Source: Eubacterium sp. (lineage in GTDB: Bacteria > Bacillota_A > Clostridia > Peptostreptococcales > Anaerovoracaceae). From it: a stretch of 14,211 bases of DNA. The notes under the pieces are model-generated. The model made no database searches, was not told the origin of the DNA, and saw only the letters and a program-made list of their open reading frames with translations. The position numbers were made by a program, and so were the translations under genes. How positions within the stretch are numbered: the stretch's first letter is position 1; each line of letters begins with the position of its first letter. Location: positions 1-14,211 of the forward strand of contig JAFOML010000026.1 of NCBI GenBank assembly GCA_017425345.1. Reading direction: 5' to 3'. This document shows positions 1 to 9,012 of the stretch, one piece after another.

Positions 1-16
1 GGGTTCCATTTCCGAC

Positions 17-130
17 TTTCAGTGGTGGGTTATAATCCCCCACTGAAACCCGGAGGAGCTGAAGCTCCCGGCGCCCGTTGCAGTCGTTCGCTACGTCCTT
101 GACGTGCGAGCACGCCAGGAGCTACGCTCC
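17..130. repeat. cluster of short hairpins upstream of groESL
   Basis: Five inverted repeats are packed into about 115 bp. TTTCAGTGG (17-25) pairs with CCACTGAAA (40-48), and GGG/CCC extends this stem around a TTATAAT loop. GGAGCT/AGCTCC lies at 55-68, ACGTC/GACGT at 93-105, GTGC/GCAC at 104-113 and GGAGC/GCTCC at 118-130. None is followed by a T-tract, so they do not look like terminators. No open frame with a ribosome binding site is visible. Possible readings are a REP-like extragenic element, the end of an IS200/IS605-type element (whose ends carry hairpins), or a structured RNA. No transposase is visible, so the identity is open. Confidence 0.5.
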
Positions 131-164
131 GACTTAAATCTTTCCGTTTTTTTGCGAAAAATGA

Positions 165-193
165 TTGACATCCCGGCAGGAAAGACATACAAT
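165..193 (+). promoter_or_regulatory. sigma-A-type promoter of groESL
   Basis: A perfect TTGACA (165-170) is separated by 17 bp from TACAAT (188-193). The CIRCE operator begins 11 bp after the -10 box, so transcription should start within or next to the operator. This is the usual arrangement for a repressor-controlled groESL operon. Confidence 0.9.
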
Positions 194-204
194 ATAGTCG
201 TTGG

Positions 205-231
205 TTAGCACTCGGATAATGTGAGTGCTAA
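205..231 (+). promoter_or_regulatory. CIRCE operator (HrcA binding site)
   Basis: TTAGCACTC (205-213), nine spacer bases, then GAGTGCTAA (223-231). This matches the CIRCE consensus exactly in both arms and in spacer length. CIRCE is bound by the HrcA repressor, whose activity depends on GroEL, which gives feedback control of the chaperonin operon. hrcA itself is not in the window. Confidence 0.97.
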
Positions 232-309
232 CAACAGCGATGATTTTGTGAACTAAAAATAATAATATGGATGCGTCTGAGGACGCGCCCGCAACCAGGA
301 GGTAATGAA

Positions 310-588
310 ATGAGTTTTGGAATCAAACCGTTAGGAAGCAGAGTCGTGATCAAGAAGCTTGAGGCAGAAGAGAAGACACAGGGCGGAATCATCCTGACAA
401 GCGCTGCTAAGGAAGCACCGCAGATGGCAGAGGTCGTAGCAGTCGGCCCGGGAACCAAGGATGAGGACATGGAGCTTACGGTAGGAGATAAGGTTGTCTT
501 TTCCAAGTATGCCGGAACAGACATCAAGTTTGAAGGAGAAGAGTATACGATCATGAGCCAGAGTGATATCCTGGCAATCGTTGAGTAA
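310..588 (+). CDS. groES: co-chaperonin GroES (Hsp10)
   Basis: This 92-residue protein has the usual GroES length. It forms the heptameric lid on GroEL and encloses unfolded client proteins in the cytoplasm. The start MSFGIKPLGSRVVIKKLEAE is followed by the mobile loop (about residues 18-32, EKTQGGIILTSAAKE), which contacts the GroEL apical domain. The motif VAVGPG and a DKVVFSKYAG segment are also typical. The ATG at 310 is chosen over an upstream in-frame ATG at 271 because AGGAGGT at 297-303 is well spaced from it and the family N-terminus begins there. groEL follows after 15 bp, so the two genes are cotranscribed from the CIRCE-controlled promoter. Nothing is unusual. Confidence 0.97.
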   Translation: MSFGIKPLGSRVVIKKLEAEEKTQGGIILTSAAKEAPQMAEVVAVGPGTKDEDMELTVGDKVVFSKYAGTDIKFEGEEYTIMSQSDILAIVE

Positions 589-591
589 TAG

Positions 592-2238
<1,647 letters not shown>

Positions 2239-2255
2239 TGTCACCGAAATGAACT

Positions 2256-2288
2256 GCCGGCGGGCCAGAGATGGCCTGCCGGCTTTTT
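2256..2288 (+). terminator. rho-independent terminator of groESL
   Basis: GCCGGC plus GGCC (2256-2266) pairs with GGCC plus GCCGGC (2273-2283), with one G-T wobble and a six-base loop. TTTTT follows. It lies 17 bp after the groEL stop codon. Confidence 0.93.
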
Positions 2289-2310
2289 CTGTTTCGAAAA
2301 TCATTCAACC

Positions 2311-2338
2311 TTCACACCAGAGGCAGGGCGTATATGAT
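2311..2338 (+). promoter_or_regulatory. possible promoter of the spermidine-synthase-like gene
   Basis: TTCACA (2311-2316), 16 bp, then TATGAT (2333-2338), in an AT-rich stretch between the groESL terminator and the next gene. The -35 match is moderate. GATAAT at 2336-2341 is an alternative -10. A promoter is expected here because the upstream operon is terminated. Confidence 0.45.
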
Positions 2339-2375
2339 AATATAAAACTATACTTCTTGTTGAAAGGAGACCCGG

Positions 2376-4016
2376 ATGGGAAGGAAGATCCTGAAGAATA
2401 AATATTATCTGTACATGACGGAGTTTTTTGCCGGAATGGCCGTCATGGCGGTTGAACTCGGCGCCAGCCGTCTGCTCGCGCCGTACTTCAGTTCCTCGCA
2501 GATCGTCTGGACGATCATCATCGGGACGATCATGATCGCGATGGCGCTCGGGAACATCTACGGAGGACGAAGCGCGGACCGGAATCCGAATCCGGACGTG
2601 CTCTACCGCAGACTGATCATCGCGGCGATCTGGATCGCCGCCATACCGGTCCTCGGTAAGTATGTGATCGTTCTGGTGGCAGGCGCGCTGGTGATCACTG
2701 TCAGCACGAACTTTCTGATACTGGCTGCTTTCATCGCCTGCATGGTGATCTTCGTCTATCCGCTGTTCCTGCTTGGAACTGTGACCCCGTCGCTTGTCAA
2801 GTACACGGTAGAGAGCCTGGATGAGAGCGGCACCACGGTTGGAACGCTCGGCGCGTTCAATACGATCGGCAGTATTATCGGCACATTTCTGCCCACGTTC
2901 GTAACGATCCCGGCGGTTGGGACCGCGATCACATTCCTGATGTTCTCCGGCGTTCTGCTGGTCCTCGGCATTCTCTATTTCCTGTCGGAAAAGACCGGGA
3001 AGGCGCTCTGCGTTGTTGCGGTCATCGCGTTCGTGGCATGCGGCATATTCGGAAACTCGGACAGCTTCGCCTTCTGGGAAAAGGATCTGACCTATGAGGG
3101 CGAATCCATATACAACTACCTGCAGGTAAAGGAGGATGAGCAGAAGGTCGCGCTGTCGACCAATGTTCTGTTTGGTGTCCAGTCCGTCAAGATGAAAACG
3201 GGAAATCTCACCGGCATGTATTACGATTACGCGCTGGCAGCGCCGCTGATGGCGGCCGGGGGACAGACGAAGAAGGCAGCGCCGCCGGATATCCTGGTGC
3301 TCGGCAACGGGACCGGAACCTTCGCGACGGAGTGCCGGACCTACTTTCCCGGCGCCCATGTGGAAGGCGTGGAGATCGACCAGTCGATCACGGACCTGGC
3401 GGAGGAGTATTTCGACCTGGATCCCGGCGTGGAGGTCGTGACCTATGATGGACGCGCCTATCTGGATGCAATGGACCGGAAGTACGATGTGATTATGGTC
3501 GACGCGTATCAGGATATCACCATTCCGTTTCAGATGTCCTCGATCGAGTTTTTTCAGTCCGTGCGTGAGCATCTGAAGAAACATGGCGTCATGGTCGTGA
3601 ATATCAATATGAAAACCGATACGGAAGGAGGCATGAACGACTGGCTCTGCGACACGATTGCTTCGCAGTTCAGCCAGGTCTATACCGTCGATGTGAACGG
3701 CTGGACGAACCGTGAGTTGTTCGCCTCCAATGATCCTCAGATGCTGGAGCATCTCCGGAATGCGGCGGATGCGCTGAAGGCGACATCTGCGGCGGCAGAG
3801 GATTTTGGGGACCGGCTGATGCTGGGGGAGGAGATGGAGAAGATTTTGTACTCCCTCGTCCCGTATACTGCGGGCGACCGCATCCTGACGGATGATCAGG
3901 CGCCCGTCGAGCTGCTCAGCATGCGCGCGATCGACGCGCTGATCGCAGACGAACTCGGCTACTATAAAGAGGTGTTCCGGGAGCGGGGCCTGGCCGGTCT
4001 GCTGGCCGGGATGTGA
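2376..4016 (+). CDS. membrane protein with C-terminal spermidine-synthase-like domain
   Basis: The protein has 546 residues. The N-terminal half is strongly hydrophobic, with roughly seven membrane segments between residues 14 and 225, in the style of fused integral-membrane spermidine synthase family proteins (TEFFAGMAVMAVELGASRLLAPYF is characteristic). The C-terminal part, about 300-410, is a Rossmann methyltransferase-like fold of the spermidine synthase family. It shows LGNGTGTF (309-316), the acidic GVEID (331-335), YDGRAYL (357-363) and VDAYQD (375-380). True spermidine synthases transfer aminopropyl from decarboxylated SAM to putrescine, but the catalytic loop here differs from the usual VDSTDP-type motif, so the substrate is uncertain. 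AGGAG at 2365-2369 supports the start. It probably stands alone, between the groESL terminator and the promoter at 4029. Confidence 0.85.
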   Translation: MGRKILKNKYYLYMTEFFAGMAVMAVELGASRLLAPYFSSSQIVWTIIIGTIMIAMALGNIYGGRSADRNPNPDVLYRRLIIAAIWIAAIPVLGKYVIVLVAGALVITVSTNFLILAAFIACMVIFVYPLFLLGTVTPSLVKYTVESLDESGTTVGTLGAFNTIGSIIGTFLPTFVTIPAVGTAITFLMFSGVLLVLGILYFLSEKTGKALCVVAVIAFVACGIFGNSDSFAFWEKDLTYEGESIYNYLQVKEDEQKVALSTNVLFGVQSVKMKTGNLTGMYYDYALAAPLMAAGGQTKKAAPPDILVLGNGTGTFATECRTYFPGAHVEGVEIDQSITDLAEEYFDLDPGVEVVTYDGRAYLDAMDRKYDVIMVDAYQDITIPFQMSSIEFFQSVREHLKKHGVMVVNINMKTDTEGGMNDWLCDTIASQFSQVYTVDVNGWTNRELFASNDPQMLEHLRNAADALKATSAAAEDFGDRLMLGEEMEKILYSLVPYTAGDRILTDDQAPVELLSMRAIDALIADELGYYKEVFRERGLAGLLAGM

Positions 4017-4027
4017 CCGCCGTTTTT
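4004..4027 (+). terminator. weak terminator overlapping the stop codon
   Basis: GGCcGG (4004-4009) can pair with CCGCC (4017-4021), with one bulged base, followed by TTTTT at 4023-4027. The stem is short and overlaps the TGA stop, so this call is tentative. No better terminator is visible before the next promoter. Confidence 0.3.
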
Positions 4028-4028
4028 C

Positions 4029-4057
4029 TTGACGGAACCGTCCACTTATACTAAAAT
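4029..4057 (+). promoter_or_regulatory. promoter of the ydjGHI-like operon, with overlapping palindrome
   Basis: TTGACG (4029-4034), 17 bp, then TAAAAT (4052-4057), a good sigma-A-type match. A perfect 12-bp palindrome, GACGGAACCGTC, lies at 4031-4042. It overlaps the -35 box and runs into the spacer, where a repressor would block polymerase. No sigma-W-like element is evident, although the B. subtilis counterpart is sigma-W controlled. Confidence 0.7.
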
Positions 4058-4113
4058 TTAATTGGTGAAAGTGGTTCTGCAGGTTTGCGATTTGCGGAAA
4101 GGAGATGAAGTGA

Positions 4114-5229
4114 ATGGCAGATCTTTTCAACTATAAATGCCCGGCGTGCGGCGGCGCGATGGTATTCGATGCGGAACAGCAGAAGATGAAGTGTCCGTAT
4201 TGCGATACCCTTGTGGATATGTCGCAGTTTCAGGAGCAGGCTGATGAGCTTGCGGCTTCTGCAGAGTCTCCCGCAGAGCCTGAAAATGCTGTGGAAACGG
4301 AGGGAGATTGGAGCTCTTCCGGCTCGGAGTGGAGCGAGGAAGAGAAAGCCGGACTGAAAGTATACGGCTGCGATTCGTGCGGCGGTGAGATCATCGCGGA
4401 CGCGCAGACCGGCGCGACCACCTGTCCGTACTGCGGCAGCAACGTGGTCATGAAGGGCGCATTCCAGGGGAAGCTGAAACCGGATAAGGTAATTCCGTTT
4501 AAGATATCCAAGAAGCAGGCGATCGAGGCATACAAGACGATGACGAAGGGACGCTGGCTGCTGCCGAGCGCGTTCACTTCGAACAGCCGCATCGAGAAAA
4601 TGCAGGGCGTATACATTCCGTTCTGGATCTTCAATGCAACGGCGCACGTGCAGCTCGCTTACACCGGAACGCGCGTGCACACGCATATCACCGGCGATAC
4701 GGAGCATGTCACGACAGAGTACTTCCAGGTGGAACGGGAAGGAGACGTCAGTTTCCGGGACGTTCCGGCGGACTGCTCGAGGAAGGTGGACAACGTGATG
4801 ATGGAGTCCATCGAGCCGTACGATTACAGCGAGGCGGTCCGGTTCCAGCCGGCGTATCTGGCCGGGTTCCTGGCAGACCGCTACGATGAGGATGTGGAAG
4901 AGAGCCGGAACCGCGCGGAAGCCCGTATCGAGCGGAGCGCGGAGATCCCGTTCCGCAGAACGATCACGGAGCCGTATTCGACGCTGACCAAGGATTTCTC
5001 GAGCGTGCGGATCCACGATGCGACTTACGATTACGCGCTGCTTCCGGTATGGCTGATGAATACCAGCTGGGAAGGAAAAACGTATTTGTATGCGATCAAC
5101 GGCCAGACCGGGAAAACGGTCGGCGATTTCCCGGAGGATAAGAAGGCGTTCTGGAAATACGTTCTTACGCGCGGGGGAATCGTGGCGGCTGTGATGTATG
5201 GGTTGTCGTTTTTGTTCTCAGCGCTGTAA
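4114..5229 (+). CDS. YdjG-like double zinc-ribbon membrane protein
   Basis: This 371-residue protein begins with two TFIIB-type zinc ribbons. The first uses C9, C12, C27 and C30 (CPACGG and CPYC); the second uses C86, C89, C104 and C107 (CDSCGG and CPYCGS). An acidic, Ser/Glu-rich linker (about 40-80) separates them. A beta-rich middle region follows, and one hydrophobic segment sits at the extreme C-terminus (about 350-370). Such proteins are often mislabelled as primosomal or replication proteins. Order and architecture match B. subtilis YdjG, which acts with YdjH at the membrane to recruit the SPFH protein YdjI. AAAGGAG at 4098-4104 supports the start. It is the first gene of a three-gene operon, and the gap to the next gene is 15 bp. 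The homology is from architecture and gene order; I could not align it. Confidence 0.8.
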   Translation: MADLFNYKCPACGGAMVFDAEQQKMKCPYCDTLVDMSQFQEQADELAASAESPAEPENAVETEGDWSSSGSEWSEEEKAGLKVYGCDSCGGEIIADAQTGATTCPYCGSNVVMKGAFQGKLKPDKVIPFKISKKQAIEAYKTMTKGRWLLPSAFTSNSRIEKMQGVYIPFWIFNATAHVQLAYTGTRVHTHITGDTEHVTTEYFQVEREGDVSFRDVPADCSRKVDNVMMESIEPYDYSEAVRFQPAYLAGFLADRYDEDVEESRNRAEARIERSAEIPFRRTITEPYSTLTKDFSSVRIHDATYDYALLPVWLMNTSWEGKTYLYAINGQTGKTVGDFPEDKKAFWKYVLTRGGIVAAVMYGLSFLFSAL

Positions 5230-5244
5230 ACAGGGGGTGATGTA

Positions 5245-6225
5245 ATGAAGAGAAGAATACAGGAGATCCTGCTCGTCCTCTTTGCCATCGCCATCCTGGT
5301 CCTGCCCCTTGGCCCCGCGCTTCCGGGACAGGCTGCAGCAGGCGCGTTCGCCTATGCCGACACGAACGTGGACGAGGCGTATGACGATGGAACAGAAGGA
5401 GAGTGGAACCTCGAGGAAGAGGCGCCCGAGGAAGAGGCAGACGGAGAGGTGGAAGTCCTGGATCTGCCGGACGAACGGCTCACGGAAAGGCTTACCGATG
5501 ATGCGGATCTGCTGACGAACGCAGAGGAGAAGGAGCTCCTCGCGAAGCTCGACGAGATCAGCGAACGGCAGAAGATGGACGTGGTCGTCGTTACAACGAA
5601 CGGCCTGGACGGCAAGACCGCGACGGAGTACGCGGATGACTTTTTCGACTATAACGGGTTTGGATTCGGAGCCGGTCACGATGGGATCCTGCTGCTGGTC
5701 AGCATGGAGGAGCGTGACTGGGCGATCAGCACCAGCGGCGCCGGGATCGATACCTTTACCGATGACGGCCAGTCCTTTATGACCGGTCAGATCATCCCGT
5801 ACCTGAGCAGCGGCGATTACGCAGGTGCGTTCGATACTTACGCGACACTCTGTGATGAGTTCATAACACAGGCGAAGGAAGGAGATCCTTATGACGGCGG
5901 AAACATGCCGAAGGATCCGGAGCAGACCAGATCGTTCCGACTGCTGATGCTCCCGGTTTCGATCCTGATCGGATTCTTCGCTTCGCTGATGAATGGAAAG
6001 AGAAAACAGGCGAAACAGAAGACCGTCAGACATGCGCTGACTGCAATGGATTACATGGTTTCGGACAGCCTTAGGATGCAGGCGGGTGGAGACCGGTTCC
6101 TGCGGGCGCATACAGCGACGAGACACATCAGCAGACCGAAAAACAGCGGTGGAGGAGGCCACGGAAGCTCGACACATATGGGCTCATCCGGGCATGTTCA
6201 CGGCGGTTCATCAGGTAAATTTTAA
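5245..6225 (+). CDS. YdjH-like TPM-domain membrane protein
   Basis: The protein has 326 residues. Residues 1-35 look like a signal peptide or membrane anchor (KRR, a hydrophobic core, then PGQAAAGAFA). An acidic stretch (about 42-72) follows. The TPM domain spans about 80-208: LTDDADLLTNAEEKELLAKL, then VVVVTTNGLDG, FGAGHDGILLLVS and the ISTSGAGIDTF segment. A membrane helix follows at about 232-249, then a basic cytoplasmic part. The tail (300-326) is rich in Gly, Ser and His. TPM domains are found in envelope proteins such as the photosystem II repair factor and YgcG. Here the domain would sit outside the membrane. The position between the zinc-ribbon and SPFH genes matches B. subtilis ydjH. 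The His/Gly tail could bind metal, but that is speculation. Confidence 0.85.
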   Translation: MKRRIQEILLVLFAIAILVLPLGPALPGQAAAGAFAYADTNVDEAYDDGTEGEWNLEEEAPEEEADGEVEVLDLPDERLTERLTDDADLLTNAEEKELLAKLDEISERQKMDVVVVTTNGLDGKTATEYADDFFDYNGFGFGAGHDGILLLVSMEERDWAISTSGAGIDTFTDDGQSFMTGQIIPYLSSGDYAGAFDTYATLCDEFITQAKEGDPYDGGNMPKDPEQTRSFRLLMLPVSILIGFFASLMNGKRKQAKQKTVRHALTAMDYMVSDSLRMQAGGDRFLRAHTATRHISRPKNSGGGGHGSSTHMGSSGHVHGGSSGKF

Positions 6226-6239
6226 AGGAGGATTGAAGA

Positions 6240-7514
6240 ATGGGACTGATTAAAGCAATCGCAGGAGCAGCCGGCGGCGTGCTGGCAGATTCCTGGAAAG
6301 ACTATTTCTACTGTGAATCACTGCCGGTAGACGTATTGGTAGAGAAGGGACACAAGCGCGCAGGCAAGCGTTCTTCCAACACCAAGGGCTCTGATAACAT
6401 TATCACGACGGGATCTGCTCTTGCTGTCGCGGACGGACAGTGCATGATCATCGTAGAGCAGGGAAAGGTCGTAGACCTCTGCGCTGAGCCGGGTGAGTAT
6501 ACCTATGATGCGACGACCGAGCCGTCTATCTTCAGCGGAAGCCTGAGTGAGGGAATCGCTGCGACGTTCAAGAACATCGGCAAGCGTTTCACCTTCGGCG
6601 GAGAAGCACCGATGGATCAGAGAATCTACTATGTCAATACCAAAGAACTCATCGGGAATAAATATGGCACACCGAATCCGGTTCCATTCCGCGTTCTGGA
6701 TGAGAGAGCCGGAATCGACATCGACGTTTCCGTTCGCTGCTTCGGAGAGTACAGCTTCCGGATCGTCGACCCGATCCTCTTCTACACGAACGTCTGCTCC
6801 AATGTGACAGACCGTTACACCAGAGATCAGCTTGACAGCCAGATGAAGACAGAACTCCTGACCGCTCTGCAGCCGGCATTCTATAAGATTGGATCCGCCG
6901 GCATCCGCTACTCTGCGATCGTCGGCCACACGGCTGAACTCGCAGACGCGCTGAACGAGCAGCTTTCCGCCAAGTGGAAAGAGCTCCGTGGAATCGAGAT
7001 CGTCTCCATGGGCGTTTCCAGCATTACCGCTTCCGAGGAAGACGAGAAGATGCTGAAAGAGATGCAGAAGAATGCAGGCTTCAAAGACATGGGCGTTATG
7101 GCTGCGAATATGGCGGCAGCGAAGATGGACGCTATGAAGGAAGCGGCTAAGAACGAAGGCGCTGGCGCAGCCATGGCATTCATGGGCATGAACATGGCGC
7201 AGGGCGCAGGCGGTGATGACCTGGCAGGACTCTACGCGCAGGCGCAGGCACAGCAGGCGGCAGCCGCAGCAGCACAGCCGGCAGCTCCGGAGACAGCTGC
7301 TGAAGCGGCTAAGCCGGTCGGATGGACCTGCCCGGCTTGCGGCACTGTCAACCAGGGCAAGTTCTGCACTGAGTGCGGCGCTAAAAAACCGGCAGGCGCG
7401 CTGCAGTATAAGTGCGACAAATGCGGATGGACACCGGAAGATCCGACCAAACCGCCGAAATTCTGTCCGGAATGCGGCGATCCGTTCGGTGATGAGGATA
7501 TCGTAGCGGAGTAA
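6240..7514 (+). CDS. YdjI-like SPFH-domain protein with C-terminal zinc ribbons
   Basis: This is a 424-residue protein with no transmembrane helix. An SPFH (stomatin/prohibitin/flotillin)-like region spans about 60-270 and belongs to the 'virion core protein'-like group: ALAVADGQCMIIVEQGKV, then the RIYYVNTKEL and GIDIDVSVRCFGEYSFRIVDP segments. An Ala/Met/Gln-rich helical linker (280-355) follows. Two zinc ribbons close the protein: C364, C367, C376 and C379, then C392, C395, C409 and C412. In B. subtilis, YdjI links the phage-shock protein PspA to the membrane through YdjG and YdjH. AAAGGAGG lies just before the start, 14 bp after the previous stop. Total length exceeds a bare SPFH domain because of the linker and ribbons. 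No pspA gene is in the window. Confidence 0.87.
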   Translation: MGLIKAIAGAAGGVLADSWKDYFYCESLPVDVLVEKGHKRAGKRSSNTKGSDNIITTGSALAVADGQCMIIVEQGKVVDLCAEPGEYTYDATTEPSIFSGSLSEGIAATFKNIGKRFTFGGEAPMDQRIYYVNTKELIGNKYGTPNPVPFRVLDERAGIDIDVSVRCFGEYSFRIVDPILFYTNVCSNVTDRYTRDQLDSQMKTELLTALQPAFYKIGSAGIRYSAIVGHTAELADALNEQLSAKWKELRGIEIVSMGVSSITASEEDEKMLKEMQKNAGFKDMGVMAANMAAAKMDAMKEAAKNEGAGAAMAFMGMNMAQGAGGDDLAGLYAQAQAQQAAAAAAQPAAPETAAEAAKPVGWTCPACGTVNQGKFCTECGAKKPAGALQYKCDKCGWTPEDPTKPPKFCPECGDPFGDEDIVAE

Positions 7515-7537
7515 CAGGAAACAGGTACTGATAGTAA

Positions 7538-7570
7538 GGCGGCACAGGGCATTTGCCTGTGCCGTCTTTT
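7538..7570 (+). terminator. terminator of the ydjGHI-like operon
   Basis: GGCGGCACAGG (7538-7548) pairs with CCTGTGCCGTC (7556-7566), with one G-T wobble, followed by TTTT. The next gene starts only 13 bp beyond it. Confidence 0.88.
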
Positions 7571-7583
7571 CGGATGAAAAACG

Positions 7584-8765
7584 ATGAAAGAATTTCTCTG
7601 GAAACACTTTGTAAAGGATTACGAAAACATCAATGACCCGGATGTACGGGCGCGCTATACGAGACTGACCGGCGTGATGGGGATCGTCGTGAACAGTCTT
7701 CTTTGTGTGATCAAAATCATCGTGGGTCTCGCCACCCGCTCCATCGCGCTGGTGGCAGACGGTGTTCACGATCTGGCGGATTCCCTTGCGGCGTGTGTGA
7801 CGCTGATCGGCGCAGCCGTCGCCAGAAAGCCCGCAGACAGGGAGCACCCCTATGGACATGCCAGAGCAGAATATCTGGCCAGTCTTGTGGTTTCCTCCCT
7901 TATCCTCATCGTTGGATATCAGCTGATGAAGACCTCGGTCGTCAAGATTTTGCACCCCGAAGAAACCCTCTTCTCCTGGGGCACCGTTGCCTTTATGGCC
8001 TTCGCGATCCTTCTGAAGGGGAGCTCTTCGCTCTTTACGATTGCCACCGGAAAGCGCATCCGTTCCCTTCCCGTGATTGCGGCCGGAACGGACAACCGAA
8101 ATGACGTGATCACCAGTATCATCATCGTGGCCGGCATGCTGCTCCACCACTTTACCGGAGTGGATGTTGACGGATATATGGGGTGCCTGGTATCGCTGTT
8201 TATCCTGTTCTCCGGATTCACACTGATGCGGCAGACCGTGGACCAGCTGCTTGGGACCCCGCCGGACGAAGAGACGCTGGAGGCCATGCGCAGGATCATC
8301 CTGTCTCATGAAGCAATTCTGGGGATCCACGATATGATCATCTACAACTACGGCCCCGGCCAGTATTATGCCACCTTCCACGCGGAGGTGGATGCGGCTA
8401 TGGACATCATGAAAGCCCATGATGCGATCGATCACATCGAGCGGGAACTGCATGATGAGCTCGGGATCCGCGTCACATGCCACATGGACCCGATCATGAC
8501 CAACGATTCTGTCATGCAGGCGCTGCGGAAAAGGGTGGAAGACTCCCTTAGGGAATTCGATATGATCGAAGGATTCCACGACCTCAGGTACTCCTCCTCC
8601 GAAACGGATCCGGACAGAAAGTTCCTGAGCATGGACGTGGCCATTTCTCCCGGAAGTCACTATTCCAAGGAGGAAATCACGGCGTCAGTCCGTCAGGCGG
8701 CAGAAGCCGTCCTTGGGCCGTGTGAGATAGCCCTCGAATTTGATCAGGCATATACTGTGAAATAG
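7584..8765 (+). CDS. cation diffusion facilitator (CDF) metal efflux transporter
   Basis: This is a 393-residue CDF-family transporter that exports divalent metal from the cytoplasm in exchange for protons. About six membrane helices lie between residues 30 and 215. The TM2 metal-site motif is D59-G-V-H-D63 and the TM5 motif is D170-N-R-N-D174. HPYGHARAE (88-96) marks the loop after TM2. The C-terminal half is the soluble ferredoxin-like dimerisation domain. DxxxD in both helices, rather than the HxxxD common in zinc exporters, suggests manganese or broader selectivity; this is inference. The ATG at 7584 fits family N-termini, but no Shine-Dalgarno sequence is visible. No promoter is visible between the upstream terminator and this gene either, so terminator readthrough may supply expression. 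Confidence 0.92.
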   Translation: MKEFLWKHFVKDYENINDPDVRARYTRLTGVMGIVVNSLLCVIKIIVGLATRSIALVADGVHDLADSLAACVTLIGAAVARKPADREHPYGHARAEYLASLVVSSLILIVGYQLMKTSVVKILHPEETLFSWGTVAFMAFAILLKGSSSLFTIATGKRIRSLPVIAAGTDNRNDVITSIIIVAGMLLHHFTGVDVDGYMGCLVSLFILFSGFTLMRQTVDQLLGTPPDEETLEAMRRIILSHEAILGIHDMIIYNYGPGQYYATFHAEVDAAMDIMKAHDAIDHIERELHDELGIRVTCHMDPIMTNDSVMQALRKRVEDSLREFDMIEGFHDLRYSSSETDPDRKFLSMDVAISPGSHYSKEEITASVRQAAEAVLGPCEIALEFDQAYTVK

Positions 8766-8780
8766 CAACAAGACGATGCG

Positions 8781-8809
8781 GACTGCCTCAAAAAAAGAGG
8801 CAGTCTTTT
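8781..8809 (+). terminator. terminator of the CDF gene
   Basis: GACTGCCTC (8781-8789) pairs perfectly with GAGGCAGTC (8797-8805) around a seven-A loop, followed by TTTT. It lies 15 bp after the stop codon. Confidence 0.93.
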
Positions 8810-8833
8810 CTCATGCCTCCCGATCGAGTCACC

Positions 8834-8902
8834 TTGCGTCAAAACACAGCTGCCATCGTCCTCAGTGACGTTCTGAGCTCCAACACCTCCGTCATGACGC
8901 AA
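8834..8902. repeat. nested inverted repeats between converging genes
   Basis: TTGCGTCA (8834-8841) and TGACGCAA (8895-8902) are perfect inverted arms enclosing 53 bp. Inside are CTCAG/CTGAG (8861-8865 and 8873-8877) and a 10-bp palindrome, CGTCATGACG (8890-8899), which overlaps the right arm. The segment lies between the two converging terminators, and no gene is visible in it. It could be a small structured RNA or an inserted element. Confidence 0.35.
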
Positions 8903-8953
8903 ATATCCGACAAGGGCGGCCGGAAGCGGAAAAACGTTGGAAAATCACTTAAC

Positions 8954-8999
8954 AAAAAACGGTGTCCCTAAAGACGAATTATTCGCCTTTGAGACACCG
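8954..8999 (-). terminator. terminator of the pyridoxal kinase gene
   Basis: Read on the minus strand, CGGTGTCTC plus AAAGGCGAA pairs with TTCGTCTTT plus GGGACACCG (8960-8999), with a few mismatches. A run of six T follows (8954-8959). It lies 13 bp past the kinase stop codon. Confidence 0.88.
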
Positions 9000-9012
9000 C
9001 CATTACTTTGCC

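Noticed and set aside
2301..4130. 609-residue open frame on the minus strand opposite the spermidine-synthase-like gene
   Set aside because: Its translation is rich in Arg, His and Gln without any family motif, whereas the plus strand encodes clear membrane helices and a SAM-type motif.
6318..8660. 780-residue open frame on the minus strand opposite the SPFH and CDF genes
   Set aside because: It spans two unrelated well-supported genes and a terminator, and has no ribosome binding site or domain. It is a shadow of GC-biased codon usage.
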